Assembly: GCA_910577185.1 (NCBI GenBank)
Contig: CAJTLR010000028.1
Span: 1-43,033 of the forward strand
Direction: 5' to 3'
Origin: an uncultured Acetatifactor sp.
GTDB taxonomy: Bacteria; Bacillota; Clostridia; Lachnospirales; Lachnospiraceae
DNA length: 43,033 nucleotides
Below are positions 1 to 8,721 of the stretch, in pieces. Under the pieces are notes generated by a model. The model made no database searches. It saw nothing but the letters and a program-made list of their open reading frames with translations, and was not told the DNA's origin. The first letter of the stretch is position 1. The number at the start of each line of letters is the position of its first letter. Made by a program: the position numbers and the translations under genes.

Positions 1-59
1 GCGGGGCGCTTCAGCGACATGATTCCTTTCCGCCGCAGTGCGATCCCCGCGGAGCATTT

Positions 60-92
60 TTGTATCATAGGACACACTTTCCTATGATACAA
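60..92. repeat. 13-bp perfect inverted repeat
   Basis: TTGTATCATAGGA (60-72) is followed by a 7-nt loop and its exact complement (80-92). It lies about 90 nt past the stop of the folate cyclo-ligase gene on the minus strand. Neither side has a good T run (minus-strand flank AAAAATG), so it is either a weak terminator or a protein-binding palindrome. The rest of 1-179 shows no gene. Confidence 0.5.
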
Positions 93-179
93 GAGTATTA
101 TAATCCTTTTATCCCTGATAGTCAATTCCCGGGAAAAACCCCCATGCCTTTCCGTAACCTGCGAATTGGGGCCGCAGGG

Positions 180-758
180 TCAGACACAGATCACCTGGCA
201 GGGTTTTATGTCGGTATCCGACACAGGCAGGGATTCCGTCAGCTGGCATTTGTAACACAGGGCTATGGTGCGCAGCTGCAGTCCGGGTTTGTCTGCCAGA
301 TATCTGTCATAAAAGCCTTTCCCATATCCAAGCCGGTTCCGGTACTGGTCAAAAGCCGCTCCCGGCATCAGCATCAGGGTATGTTCCGCGGCCGCCTCCC
401 TGTAGGCATATACTTCAGAATCCCCGGGGGGTTCCGGTATCCCCCGGTATCCCGGTTTCAGTTCTTCCAGACAGGTAATTCTGTAAAAAACCATCTCCGG
501 CACATTTTTCTCCCCCAGCACCTTCGGTACATATACCTTTTTCCCTGCCCCCAAAGCCTCCCGCAAAATTTCCAGGGTACTGATCTCACTGCCATAACTG
601 ACAAAACAGAGCAGTTCATCCGACCGGTAAAACCACTGATGCCCCAGAATCCGCTCCGTGATCAGGCAGTCTCCCCTCTCCCGTTCCGGGGCACTCAGCG
701 CTTCCCTTGCCGCCAGGACCGTTTTCCTGATTTTCTTTTTTTCCTGAAACAGTTCCAT
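180..758 (-). CDS. 5-formyltetrahydrofolate cyclo-ligase
   Basis: This protein of 192 residues matches the MTHFS/YgfA family, which converts 5-formyltetrahydrofolate to 5,10-methenyltetrahydrofolate with ATP in the cytosolic one-carbon pool. The N-terminal basic segment KKKIRKTVLAAREALS, the central VYVPKV strand and the hallmark nucleotide and folate loop RLGYGKGFYDRYL (about residue 142) are all present. Length is normal for the family (about 180-200). The extreme C-terminus (SDTDIKPCQVICV) differs from the usual acidic ending, a minor oddity. It starts 15 nt after the stop of the yccF-like gene, so the two are probably co-transcribed; the SD is a weak GAGGG just upstream of ATG. Confidence 0.9.
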   Translation of the reverse strand: MELFQEKKKIRKTVLAAREALSAPERERGDCLITERILGHQWFYRSDELLCFVSYGSEISTLEILREALGAGKKVYVPKVLGEKNVPEMVFYRITCLEELKPGYRGIPEPPGDSEVYAYREAAAEHTLMLMPGAAFDQYRNRLGYGKGFYDRYLADKPGLQLRTIALCYKCQLTESLPVSDTDIKPCQVICV

Positions 759-773
759 TTGCCCTCAATTCCT

Positions 774-1139
774 TTATGTGTAGACTATGGACGCCCCGAA
801 AGGCATCAGTGCAAGCTTTGCAATCTTAAAACACTGCATTCCGAAGGGAATCCCGATAATGGTACAGCACAGCAGCACCCCGTTCAGTGCCGCCGCCACG
901 GCCAGCGGTATGCCGCTTACAATCAGCCAGATAACATTGGCCAGCATGGACATGGTGCCTCCTCCGTACCGGATTTCCTTTCCGAAGGGAAAAAAGGCCA
1001 GTGATGCAAATTTAAAACTCTGCCTCCCAATGGGAATCCCCACAATGGTAATACTCCACAAGATGCCGGAAAGCGTCCAGACAAGCCCCTGCCATAATCC
1101 CCCGCACAAAAACCATATCAAATTTCCAAGACAACTCAT
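774..1139 (-). CDS. YccF-family inner membrane protein
   Basis: A 121-residue membrane protein made of two similar halves, each with a hydrophobic segment followed by a short GIPxG/FK..K..L.PFG signature (IVGIPIGRQSFKFASLAFFPFG near residue 33, IIGIPFGMQCFKIAKLALMPFG near residue 93). This duplicated arrangement is typical of the YccF (DUF307) family, whose biochemical role is unknown. The ATG is preceded by GGGAGG at a good distance. It lies 74 nt downstream of the large sensor kinase and 15 nt upstream of the folate cyclo-ligase, suggesting a single minus-strand transcript. No catalytic residues are evident. Confidence 0.85.
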   Translation of the reverse strand: MSCLGNLIWFLCGGLWQGLVWTLSGILWSITIVGIPIGRQSFKFASLAFFPFGKEIRYGGGTMSMLANVIWLIVSGIPLAVAAALNGVLLCCTIIGIPFGMQCFKIAKLALMPFGASIVYT

Positions 1140-1213
1140 AAATTCCCTCCCTCTTTTTCCTGTTTCAGGATCCCTCTTCCGTCACTGTCTGTCAGCTACC
1201 TGGAAAACGATTC

Positions 1214-3823
1214 CTATTCTCTGCCTGACCCGTTTTTCCCCTCCTGACTTCCGGCGGCATCCCGGGGCAGAATCGCCTCTCTCTCCACAAACCAGGTGGT
1301 GGTCACTTTGAACAGATCCCCATCCACCTCCAGGTCAAGATGCCCGCCCTGCAGTTCCATAAAGCTTTTGGCTATGGCCAGCCCCAGTCCGCTTCCCTCT
1401 GTGTTGCGGGACGCATCCCCGCGCACAAAGCGCTCGGTGAGTTCCGAGGAATCCACCGTGATCTCCTGGGCGGAGATGTTTTTCAGGGTAATGACCACCG
1501 TATCGTCAATCCGGAAACCGTTCACATAGACCCTGGTCCCGCGCAATGCGTATTTGGAAATATTTCCAAACAGATTTTCGTAAATCCGGTATGTTTTCTG
1601 ACTGTCCAGGGGAAGTATCACTTTTTCATCCGTCAGGTTCATCCGCACATCCAGTTCCGATTCGCCCAGTTTGTCAGACATTTCAAAGGCAACCTGCTTC
1701 ACCAGATTCATGATATCCACATCCATGATATTCAGCGTAATATTCTGGGAACTGGCCTTGCTGAATTCAAACAAATCCTCAATCAGGCTTTTTAAACGCA
1801 GTGACTTCCGCTCCAGGGTGGCCAGATATTCCCGTCGCTGCTCCTCTGTCACATCCTTTTCCTTCAATAAGTTTATATAAGTAATTATAGCCGTCAGGGG
1901 TGTCTTCAGGTCATGGGACATATTGGTAACCAGTTCCACCTTCATGCGCTGGCTCTTTACCTCCGTATCCACTGCCTTGCGCAGTCCATCCTGGATTTTA
2001 AACACCTGTTCCCGGAAAGGCTCGAAAACCCCCAGGTCTTCCTGAATCACCACATTCAGGTTCCCCTTGGCAATTTCGTCCACTGCCTTCAGCAGAATCC
2101 TGTAGCGTTTCTGCAGTTCACTGATATATTTCCTCAGGATCACATACAGTACAAAGGAATACACCGCCGTAATGGCAAATCCCCCATACCAGAAACTGCT
2201 GATGACCAGCAGAATCAATGCATTTACGGCCAGCAGCCTGATAATCGTCCTATTGGAATTCCGCGTCAGGTCCATATGCGCCACCGAATCGTAAATGCGA
2301 ACCGCGTTTCTTTTCATAAACGGAAAGAAACGGTAAATCAGGCTTCTCTGTGTAATATACCTTTTCAGGCCCAGCTCCCTTACTGCCCTGGCACAAATTC
2401 CCACGTACCAGCAGCCAGAATAAAACAAAGTCAGCACCGACAAGTTCAGCACCGTGATCAGAAAATTTACCGCATCCGGTTCCACCCACCCCAGATAAGA
2501 GGTAAACGCCCCCCCTGCCTCGCCTCCGGCGATATAGGCCACCATGGACATCACGGACTCCATAAAGGCGCACAAAACGCATACGATACAGACAAGCAGT
2601 TCCATGGAAACCGCACAAATCCGCTCCTCCATCCATGGCTTTTTCCTGCCCGGCAACGGAAAATACATTCCGGCCAGAACCATGGCCAGCATACAGCACA
2701 AAATGACATTGTTCAGGCCAGACATCCAGTAGGAATTCAGGGAATCGTTATAACGGTAGGTTACATAATAGGATCCGGTCCCATTGTCATACCCCCCTTG
2801 TGCGGCACGCCCGATATAAAAGCCCTCTTTTTTGTCTGCCCATGCCGCTTCCGTCACCGAAAAAGTTACGGTACAGCCTGCAGGTGTTCTCAGTTTTCCG
2901 TATTTCTGGAATTCCTTCATGCCATTATTCAGCAAAGCCTGCAGGGAACCTTCCCTGACCACCTCATTGGCATATTTCCTGACCTGGCTTTCGTCCCTGC
3001 CCCGTACCGTATCCCCCACTGTCACGTTGCCGGAATCGTCAAAGACAAATTCCAGAAGAAAATATGTGGAATCCGAAGACTGGTTTCTGTCATCCATGGA
3101 CATATTTGTGACAATCTTTCCGGTGGCAGTGTCTTCAATGATGTAATCATAGGAGCTGTTCAGATTGGGGAAACCATCTTCCAGATTCTGGAAATAATAT
3201 TCAAAGACATTCCGTTCGTCCCTAATGGCGTCACATCCCCCCATACTTATATTATATGAGCAGGTACTGTCCCTGTAAGCATTCAGAATGTCCCCATCCA
3301 GTATTCCCTGGGAAACTCTCTCCTGCAGCTGTTCGTCCGTCACATTTCCTTTTTCCAGCGCTTCCTGCAGCCAGTCCTTATTTGTACTTTCCGTCACGGA
3401 TTCTGTCCCCTGCCCCAATTCTTCCAGCACCTGCAGCAGAGTCATATATTCTTCAAGCTGTTTCTCATCCAGAATCCAGCTGTATTCCTCCCCTGTTTCC
3501 AGATACACATCCGCGTAATCCAGTTCTTCCTCCGTCTGTGCATTGTGCAAATCCCGGTAGAGCAGATAGCAGTTCTGATAAAGCCAGGCAATATTGTCCA
3601 GGTTCTCTATGGGGCTGATTTCATATTTTGAAGCCCGGGCATTAAACACACCATAAAAACTGCTGAACAGAACGGAAACTGCCAGACTGACCCACAGGCC
3701 TCTCACCAGCCAGGGCTTTTCTCTCCGCAGTTTTCTGAAGCCTTTGACCTTTTCTTTCTCCTGATAAGGCGGCAGTTTCTCCAGTTCCTTTTCCCATTGA
3801 TTTTTCTTTTTAAACAGCCCCAT
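1214..3823 (-). CDS. Membrane sensor histidine kinase, large extracytoplasmic domain
   Basis: An 869-residue HisKA/HATPase kinase. The reading frame is open 20 codons further upstream, but AGGAGGGG sits 5 nt before the ATG at 3823 (MGLFKKKNQ), so that start was chosen. Order: a short basic cytoplasmic tail, TM1 near residues 40-60, an external domain of about 330 residues, at least four more membrane segments (about 375-590), then the HisKA box NMSHDLKTPLTAI with phospho-acceptor H637, an N box (ENLFGNISKYA) and a G2 box (EGSGLGLAIAKS). The gene lies 77 nt after the OmpR-type regulator and is its obvious partner. The unusually large external domain and the multi-spanning membrane part indicate direct sensing outside the cell; the ligand cannot be told from sequence. 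Confidence 0.9.
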   Translation of the reverse strand: MGLFKKKNQWEKELEKLPPYQEKEKVKGFRKLRREKPWLVRGLWVSLAVSVLFSSFYGVFNARASKYEISPIENLDNIAWLYQNCYLLYRDLHNAQTEEELDYADVYLETGEEYSWILDEKQLEEYMTLLQVLEELGQGTESVTESTNKDWLQEALEKGNVTDEQLQERVSQGILDGDILNAYRDSTCSYNISMGGCDAIRDERNVFEYYFQNLEDGFPNLNSSYDYIIEDTATGKIVTNMSMDDRNQSSDSTYFLLEFVFDDSGNVTVGDTVRGRDESQVRKYANEVVREGSLQALLNNGMKEFQKYGKLRTPAGCTVTFSVTEAAWADKKEGFYIGRAAQGGYDNGTGSYYVTYRYNDSLNSYWMSGLNNVILCCMLAMVLAGMYFPLPGRKKPWMEERICAVSMELLVCIVCVLCAFMESVMSMVAYIAGGEAGGAFTSYLGWVEPDAVNFLITVLNLSVLTLFYSGCWYVGICARAVRELGLKRYITQRSLIYRFFPFMKRNAVRIYDSVAHMDLTRNSNRTIIRLLAVNALILLVISSFWYGGFAITAVYSFVLYVILRKYISELQKRYRILLKAVDEIAKGNLNVVIQEDLGVFEPFREQVFKIQDGLRKAVDTEVKSQRMKVELVTNMSHDLKTPLTAIITYINLLKEKDVTEEQRREYLATLERKSLRLKSLIEDLFEFSKASSQNITLNIMDVDIMNLVKQVAFEMSDKLGESELDVRMNLTDEKVILPLDSQKTYRIYENLFGNISKYALRGTRVYVNGFRIDDTVVITLKNISAQEITVDSSELTERFVRGDASRNTEGSGLGLAIAKSFMELQGGHLDLEVDGDLFKVTTTWFVEREAILPRDAAGSQEGKNGSGRE

Positions 3824-3900
3824 ATTCCCCTCCTGATACCATTTTACATCCCATCCCCCAAATTTTCCTGCAGGGCGGTACAATACGTTTCCATGGGAGT

Positions 3901-4611
3901 TTACTGTCTGTCTATCTTATAGCCTACCCCCCAGACCACCTTCAGGTATTTCGGATTTTTGGGATCTATCTCGATTTTTTCCCTGATATTTCTCACATGT
4001 ACCATGATGGTATCTGTATTTACCGCCTTTTCATTCCAGATTCGTTCATAAATCTCATCCGCCGAAAAAACCCTGCCCGGATTTTTTATCAGAAGCTGTA
4101 CAATCTTAAATTCCATGGGGGTCAGTTTCACCGGTTCGCCGTCCACACTCACTTCCACCGTATCTTCGTTCAGTTCCAGACCTCCAATCGTATGGATGTG
4201 ATCTTTGTTCCCATCCTCTTTCAGCGCCGACAAATATTTGGAATATCTGCGCAGGTGGGAATTGACCCTGGCAAGCAGTTCCAGGGGTGTAAAAGGTTTG
4301 GTCACATAGTCATCCGCCCCCATGTTCAGCCCCATGATCTTATCTACTTCCTCGGACTTTGCCGACAGCATAATAACAGGAAATTCATATTCTTTGGATC
4401 TGAGTTTCATGAGCATGGTGACACCGTCCATCACCGGCATCATGATATCCACGATGGCCAGGTGAATTTCTTCCTTTTCCATCACCTTCAGCCCCTCTGC
4501 CCCGTTGGCGGCCTGAAATACCTCATATCCCTGATTTTTCAGATAGATTTCTATTCCTTCCCGGATCTCTTTATCGTCCTCCACTACCAGAATGTGATAC
4601 TTTTGTTCCAT
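3901..4611 (-). CDS. OmpR/PhoB-family response regulator
   Basis: A 236-residue regulator with a receiver domain (acidic pocket E11, D12, D13; phospho-acceptor D55 in AIVDIMMPVMDG; conserved K105 in VTKPF) and a C-terminal winged helix of the OmpR class (about residues 135-236, ending in VWGVGYKI). ATG follows GGGAGG by 7 nt. It is the first gene of a unit continuing into the sensor kinase, YccF and the folate cyclo-ligase, all on the minus strand. It is expected to bind DNA after phosphorylation by the adjacent kinase; the regulon is not visible. Confidence 0.95.
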   Translation of the reverse strand: MEQKYHILVVEDDKEIREGIEIYLKNQGYEVFQAANGAEGLKVMEKEEIHLAIVDIMMPVMDGVTMLMKLRSKEYEFPVIMLSAKSEEVDKIMGLNMGADDYVTKPFTPLELLARVNSHLRRYSKYLSALKEDGNKDHIHTIGGLELNEDTVEVSVDGEPVKLTPMEFKIVQLLIKNPGRVFSADEIYERIWNEKAVNTDTIMVHVRNIREKIEIDPKNPKYLKVVWGVGYKIDRQ

Positions 4612-4713
4612 ATGATGTCCTCCCTTTTTACGTCAGCGGAATATCCTGTCTGCTTCAGGAGAACCTTTCCCGGCAAAATATATCTCCGGCAGGAACGCAC
4701 AGAACAGATCTCA

Positions 4714-5955
4714 TCATCCTGCAGGCAGCAGCCGGATATTCCGTTTTTGTTGTGCTGCGTTTTCCGCAATAACACTATTATAATAATGAATTGCTTTTAA
4801 GGCAACCGCTTCTTCACGGAACAGGAAAGCTTTCTGCAATGCGTTTTCTGCCATTTTCTTGTTTCTTATGTTCAAAATAGTCTCCGGCCGGCTTTCATCG
4901 CGCTCATACGCCGGGACACCCTCCAGGAATTCGGCTACTTTCGCCGCATATTCCGATGTATCTTCCTCTGTCAGAATGCCGTCCGCTCCATCCTCCACCA
5001 GATCCTCCACACCCGTGGCCCTCACGGCAATCACCGGCGCCCCCCCAGCGAAGGCCTCCAGCACCACAATGCCCTGGGTTTCGGTTTTGGATGCAAACAA
5101 AAATCCGTCTGCCGCCTTGAAATATGCCGCAGTCTCTTCATTGGGAACAGAACCTGCGAAAACAACCCTGTCCTCCAGCCCCAGTTCCCTGCTGCGCTTT
5201 TCCAGGGCCTCCCTGTCCGGCCCATCACCCACCATCAGCATTCGGAAAGGTCTTTCGTAATTACGTTTTACCTGTACCAGGCTTTCCAGAAGAAATTCCA
5301 CATTTTTCTCACTGGCCATCCGGGACACGGTCAGAAGCAGGGGAATTTTGACGGCCCCGTATTTTCTTCTGATCCGGTGGCCTTCCTCCGGGTCAATGTC
5401 AAAATTCGCCTTCTCGATACCTGTGGGAAGCACTCCTGTCTTTTCCGGCAGAATCCGGCAGGTTTCTGTCAGGTAACGGCGCATTCCATCCGTGGGCGCA
5501 AACACAAAATCACAGTGTTTCATAAAGCCCCGCAGATAGTGCGGCATGAACTTATTCATCCGGACAATTCCCTTTGTGTAGCAATTGACATATTGTTCGT
5601 ATCTGGTGTGATACGTGAAAACCAGGGGAATATTGTATTTCCGGGACAGATGCACTGCCATCCTGCCAATCAGCATCGGATGATGGACATGGATAATGTC
5701 AAAGGAATTTTCCCGGAACGCCTTTTCTATCCTGAAATCATACGGATTTGGCAGCACAATTCCTCCCACAAAATGATTCAGACATGTGGAGTAACGAAAG
5801 ACATTTTCCTCCTCTTCCTGTGCTTCTCTGTATGTGGGGGCAAAAACCGTCACTTCATGCCCCATCTCCTCCAGCCCCCTCGCCAGCCGCTCAATGGAAA
5901 CCGGCACACCCGCTACCACAGGCTTATAATTATTCGTCATCAATGCAATCTTCAT
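4714..5955 (-). CDS. GT4 glycosyltransferase (GT-B fold)
   Basis: A 413-residue family 4 glycosyltransferase. The N-terminus MKIALMTNNYKPVVAGVPVS is the glycine-rich loop of GT-B enzymes; GxxxEK..E appears in SRMASEKNVEFLLES; the C-terminal sugar-nucleotide site has the EX7E motif (E-TQGIVVL-E followed by AFAGGAPV). Such enzymes in Firmicutes often glycosylate diacylglycerol or build surface polysaccharide, using an activated sugar donor at the inner membrane face; the acceptor here is not known. The frame stays open for 69 codons upstream, but that part is a duplicated non-coding repeat, and AAGGAGA lies just before the ATG at 5955. It lies downstream of a DedA gene on the same strand, compatible with a lipid or membrane role. 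Confidence 0.85.
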   Translation of the reverse strand: MKIALMTNNYKPVVAGVPVSIERLARGLEEMGHEVTVFAPTYREAQEEEENVFRYSTCLNHFVGGIVLPNPYDFRIEKAFRENSFDIIHVHHPMLIGRMAVHLSRKYNIPLVFTYHTRYEQYVNCYTKGIVRMNKFMPHYLRGFMKHCDFVFAPTDGMRRYLTETCRILPEKTGVLPTGIEKANFDIDPEEGHRIRRKYGAVKIPLLLTVSRMASEKNVEFLLESLVQVKRNYERPFRMLMVGDGPDREALEKRSRELGLEDRVVFAGSVPNEETAAYFKAADGFLFASKTETQGIVVLEAFAGGAPVIAVRATGVEDLVEDGADGILTEEDTSEYAAKVAEFLEGVPAYERDESRPETILNIRNKKMAENALQKAFLFREEAVALKAIHYYNSVIAENAAQQKRNIRLLPAG

Positions 5956-5982
5956 AGGGTTCTCCTTATTCCAATTTGCTTT

Positions 5983-6158
5983 TATTTGCTTTTTATTCCA
6001 TATACCGCAAATCTTCGGCCAGTACCATTTTTGGCGGAGACATTTCCGGCCGCTGCTGCGTCCGTAAATTCTCCGGGCACTGGCCTCTATTTGCTTTTTA
6101 TTCCAATACCGCAAATCTTCGGCCAGTACCATTTTTGCGAAAGACTTTCCGGCCGCTG
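5983..6158 (-). repeat. Two direct copies of a ~72-bp sequence between dedA and the glycosyltransferase
   Basis: Copy 1 is 5983-6055 and copy 2 is 6088-6158. They share the order TATTTGCTTTTTATTCCA, ATACCGCAAATCTTCGGCC, AGTACCATTTTTG and TTTCCGGCCGCTG with a few changes. The spacer (6056-6087) contains CTGCGTCCGTAAATTCTCC, which resembles bases in the leader of the GH2 gene (around 20159-20190) and, more weakly, near 39555-39580. The frame is open across both copies, but no protein family is suggested, so they are read as non-coding leader repeats. Confidence 0.75.
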
Positions 6159-6169
6159 TCATTATGTTT

Positions 6170-6685
6170 TCACACTGCCCCCAGGAGCTGGAACACCTGG
6201 TCTCCCAGCATGTATCCTGCCCCGATGAATACCAGGTTCCAGACCAGGATGCCGCAGGCGGAACTGATGATATATTTGGTCAGGTCCATTTTTACCACTC
6301 CTGCAGGAATGGAGACAATAGTCCGGATCATGGGGATCAGTTTCCCCAGAAAAACGCCCATACAGCCCTTATTTCTCACCCACTCCAGATTTCTCTCCAG
6401 AACTTCTTTTTGTTTGGGGAACTTTCTGATATAAGCATTTAAAAACAGCTCACCGCCTTTTCGGCCCAGGGCATACAAAACCAGACTGCCCAGCAGCCCT
6501 GCCGAAACGGAAATCACCATCACCCACAGAAAACTGATATTTCCTTTTGCGGCCATGATGCCGGAGAGCGGCATGATGATTCCCGCCGGAAATCCCGGCA
6601 AATTCATATATTCCAGGAATACAATCACAAATATGGCGATAGCCCCATACTTGGTGAAATAAAAAGTAAGCGCTGACAAATCCAT
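6170..6685 (-). CDS. DedA-family membrane protein
   Basis: A 171-residue polytopic protein of the DedA/SNARE-associated (VTT) family, which has lipid-flippase-type functions in bacteria such as undecaprenyl-phosphate or phosphatidylethanolamine recycling. Diagnostic parts are the E-x-NLPGFPAGIIMP re-entrant segment (about 25-40), a glycine-rich GLLGSLVLYALGRKGG stretch and the second re-entrant segment GKLIPMIRTIVSIPAGV. Slightly short for the family (about 190-220), mainly at the C-terminus. ATG is preceded by GGGGGAAAC. It lies immediately upstream of the duplicated repeat and the GT4 glycosyltransferase. Confidence 0.9.
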   Translation of the reverse strand: MDLSALTFYFTKYGAIAIFVIVFLEYMNLPGFPAGIIMPLSGIMAAKGNISFLWVMVISVSAGLLGSLVLYALGRKGGELFLNAYIRKFPKQKEVLERNLEWVRNKGCMGVFLGKLIPMIRTIVSIPAGVVKMDLTKYIISSACGILVWNLVFIGAGYMLGDQVFQLLGAV

Positions 6686-6837
6686 ACACTGTTTCCCCCG
6701 TTCTTTTGCTTGTTGAACATAGTATATGGAACAAAAATAAATTGCATCTGCAGGGATTTCAGAAGAAATTCTAAAGATATTTTAAAAAGAATAAAAACAA
6801 ACTGTTTTGAGGCAAAGCGGTCCCGGTGCCGCGCACC

Positions 6838-8601
6838 TTAATACCACTTTGCCTGTGCCTTCCAGATACGGGCGTATTCGCCCCCGGCATTCTTCAATTC
6901 CTCATGGGTGCCACACTCGGCCACTTTTCCCGCTTTCATGACAATAATTTTATCTGCATGACGGCATATCCCCACCCTGTGGGAAATAATAATGGATGTC
7001 CGCCTTTGAATCAGTTTCAGAAAACCGGTTAAAATCTCATATTCCGCAATGGGGTCCAGCGCAGCGGTGGGTTCATCCAGAAGAAGCACCCCGCTGTCCT
7101 TAAAGAGCCCCCTGGCAATGGCAACCTTCTGCCACTCTCCCCCGGAAAGCTCCCTGCCGCCAAATTCGCTGCCCAGCTCACAGTCCAGCCCGCCGATACT
7201 CTGAATCATTTCCTGCATCCCCACAGCATCCGTCACATTCCGGATATGCTCCTCATCTTCTTTTCTCCGGAAATCACTGACACAGATATTTTCCCGCAGG
7301 GAAAAACGGTAATGGACAAAATCCTGAATCACAGCCGAAATATCCTGGTATAAACCCTTTCTCCGTATTTCCGTCACATTCCGGCCGTCATAACATACAG
7401 AACCGGAATCCGCAAGATAAACGCCCGTGAGCAGCCTGGAAAGTGTCGTCTTGCCGGAACCGTTGACACCCACAATCACCACATGCTCCCCTTTCCGGAT
7501 GGTCAGGTTTACACCGTCCAGGGCCCAGGACTGCGCCCCAGGATAACGAAACCGGACATCACAAAGTGATATCTCCCTCTGAAAAGGCTGGTAGGTCTCC
7601 GTACCCTCCCGGTCTGTCTCTGTCTCAAAAAAATCATAATATTCCTCCACATGGTGATAGGAATTCAGAAAACTGATGAGAAAAGTGTCCAGCATAAAAA
7701 GTTTGTCCTGAAGAAGGCCAAACGCCGTCAGACATGCCGCGAACTGTCCCGCTGCCAGTTCATTTTTCACCATAAGCAGCAATGCTATGGCAACATTTGC
7801 CACATAGCAAAGGTTTTTGACCAGGACTCCCGCTGCGGACAGTTTCATGGCCTTCAGCTCCAGTTCCTCCATCTCCTGCACCACATCCACATTTGCCGCC
7901 ACCCATTTTTCTTTCAGATAGTTGTGGAACCCCAGAATCCGCATTTCCTTTACGGATTCTTTCGTGCAGAACAGTCTCCAGAAGTACTGCAGGCGCCGCC
8001 TTTTCATGGACTGTCCCCTGTAAGTCTCCGTTCTTTTTCTCTCGGCGTGAATGTCGATCAGCAAATGGAACAGAAATCCCACTGTCACGCCGGGAAGAAG
8101 CCAGGGAGAGAAACTTCCCACCACAAGAAAAGTACTGATACAGACCAGTACGGACTCCACATTCATCAGCAGATAGGAAAACATTCTGCTCCCCGCCAGA
8201 TGCCGTGAATATGCCGCGTCCGCTTTCTGGAAGCAGTCCAGCACTTTTGCGTCGTCCAGCGCCTCCAACCGGATTCCCCGGGAAAAACCGAACATATTCC
8301 AGCCATAGCTTTTATCTTTTCTGCCCTCGCCGTACAGTCCCGCCGCCCGCAGAATCATGGAGCATACGGCCGGGAATCCGACACAAATACACAGAAATAT
8401 GGTTTTCTGTCTGAAAATATGCCTGTTTGCGTCTGTCAGACACGGGGCCAGCCCGAAGATTTCAGCGATCAGCACCGGCTGCCATACCTGCAGTATTCCT
8501 TCCCCAATGCTTGCCGTCAGTTTTCCCCAGAGTAAAAAAGGCATAAAGCGATGCATATCCCGGATGCTCTGCCAAAAATACCGAAACGGTTTGCTCTTCA
8601 T
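6838..8601 (-). CDS. ABC exporter, fused membrane and ATPase domains (second of a pair)
   Basis: A 587-residue half-exporter: an N-terminal membrane domain (about 1-320) and a C-terminal ATPase with Walker A GVNGSGKTT, Q-loop in VIQDF, signature LSGGE, Walker B VLLLDEPTAALD and switch H in ISHR. Two ATG codons occur in frame; the second (8601) is 8 nt from GGAGG while the first is only 2 nt away, so 8601 was chosen. It follows the other exporter gene by about 120 nt in the same direction. Both ATPase sites look intact, and the two proteins could form a heterodimer. Substrate unknown; proximity to a peptide-sensing-type LytTR/AgrC pair makes a peptide plausible, which is inference. Confidence 0.9.
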   Translation of the reverse strand: MKSKPFRYFWQSIRDMHRFMPFLLWGKLTASIGEGILQVWQPVLIAEIFGLAPCLTDANRHIFRQKTIFLCICVGFPAVCSMILRAAGLYGEGRKDKSYGWNMFGFSRGIRLEALDDAKVLDCFQKADAAYSRHLAGSRMFSYLLMNVESVLVCISTFLVVGSFSPWLLPGVTVGFLFHLLIDIHAERKRTETYRGQSMKRRRLQYFWRLFCTKESVKEMRILGFHNYLKEKWVAANVDVVQEMEELELKAMKLSAAGVLVKNLCYVANVAIALLLMVKNELAAGQFAACLTAFGLLQDKLFMLDTFLISFLNSYHHVEEYYDFFETETDREGTETYQPFQREISLCDVRFRYPGAQSWALDGVNLTIRKGEHVVIVGVNGSGKTTLSRLLTGVYLADSGSVCYDGRNVTEIRRKGLYQDISAVIQDFVHYRFSLRENICVSDFRRKEDEEHIRNVTDAVGMQEMIQSIGGLDCELGSEFGGRELSGGEWQKVAIARGLFKDSGVLLLDEPTAALDPIAEYEILTGFLKLIQRRTSIIISHRVGICRHADKIIVMKAGKVAECGTHEELKNAGGEYARIWKAQAKWY

Positions 8602-8721
8602 TTCCATACCCTCCTGCCCGCTTCAGCGGGTATATCAGTGAATCTCTCCCATATTAATACCGAAACATGCATTCTAACCCGGGGAAGGCGGGAAGTTTAC
8701 TTCCAACTTCCGCACCTCCGG

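Noticed and set aside
1913..3259. Long plus-strand open frame opposite the large sensor kinase
   Set aside because: Shadow of the kinase gene; no domain and no ribosome site.
5956..6162. N-terminal 69-codon extension of the glycosyltransferase
   Set aside because: The frame is open only because it runs through the two direct repeats; a good SD and the family N-terminus lie at 5955.
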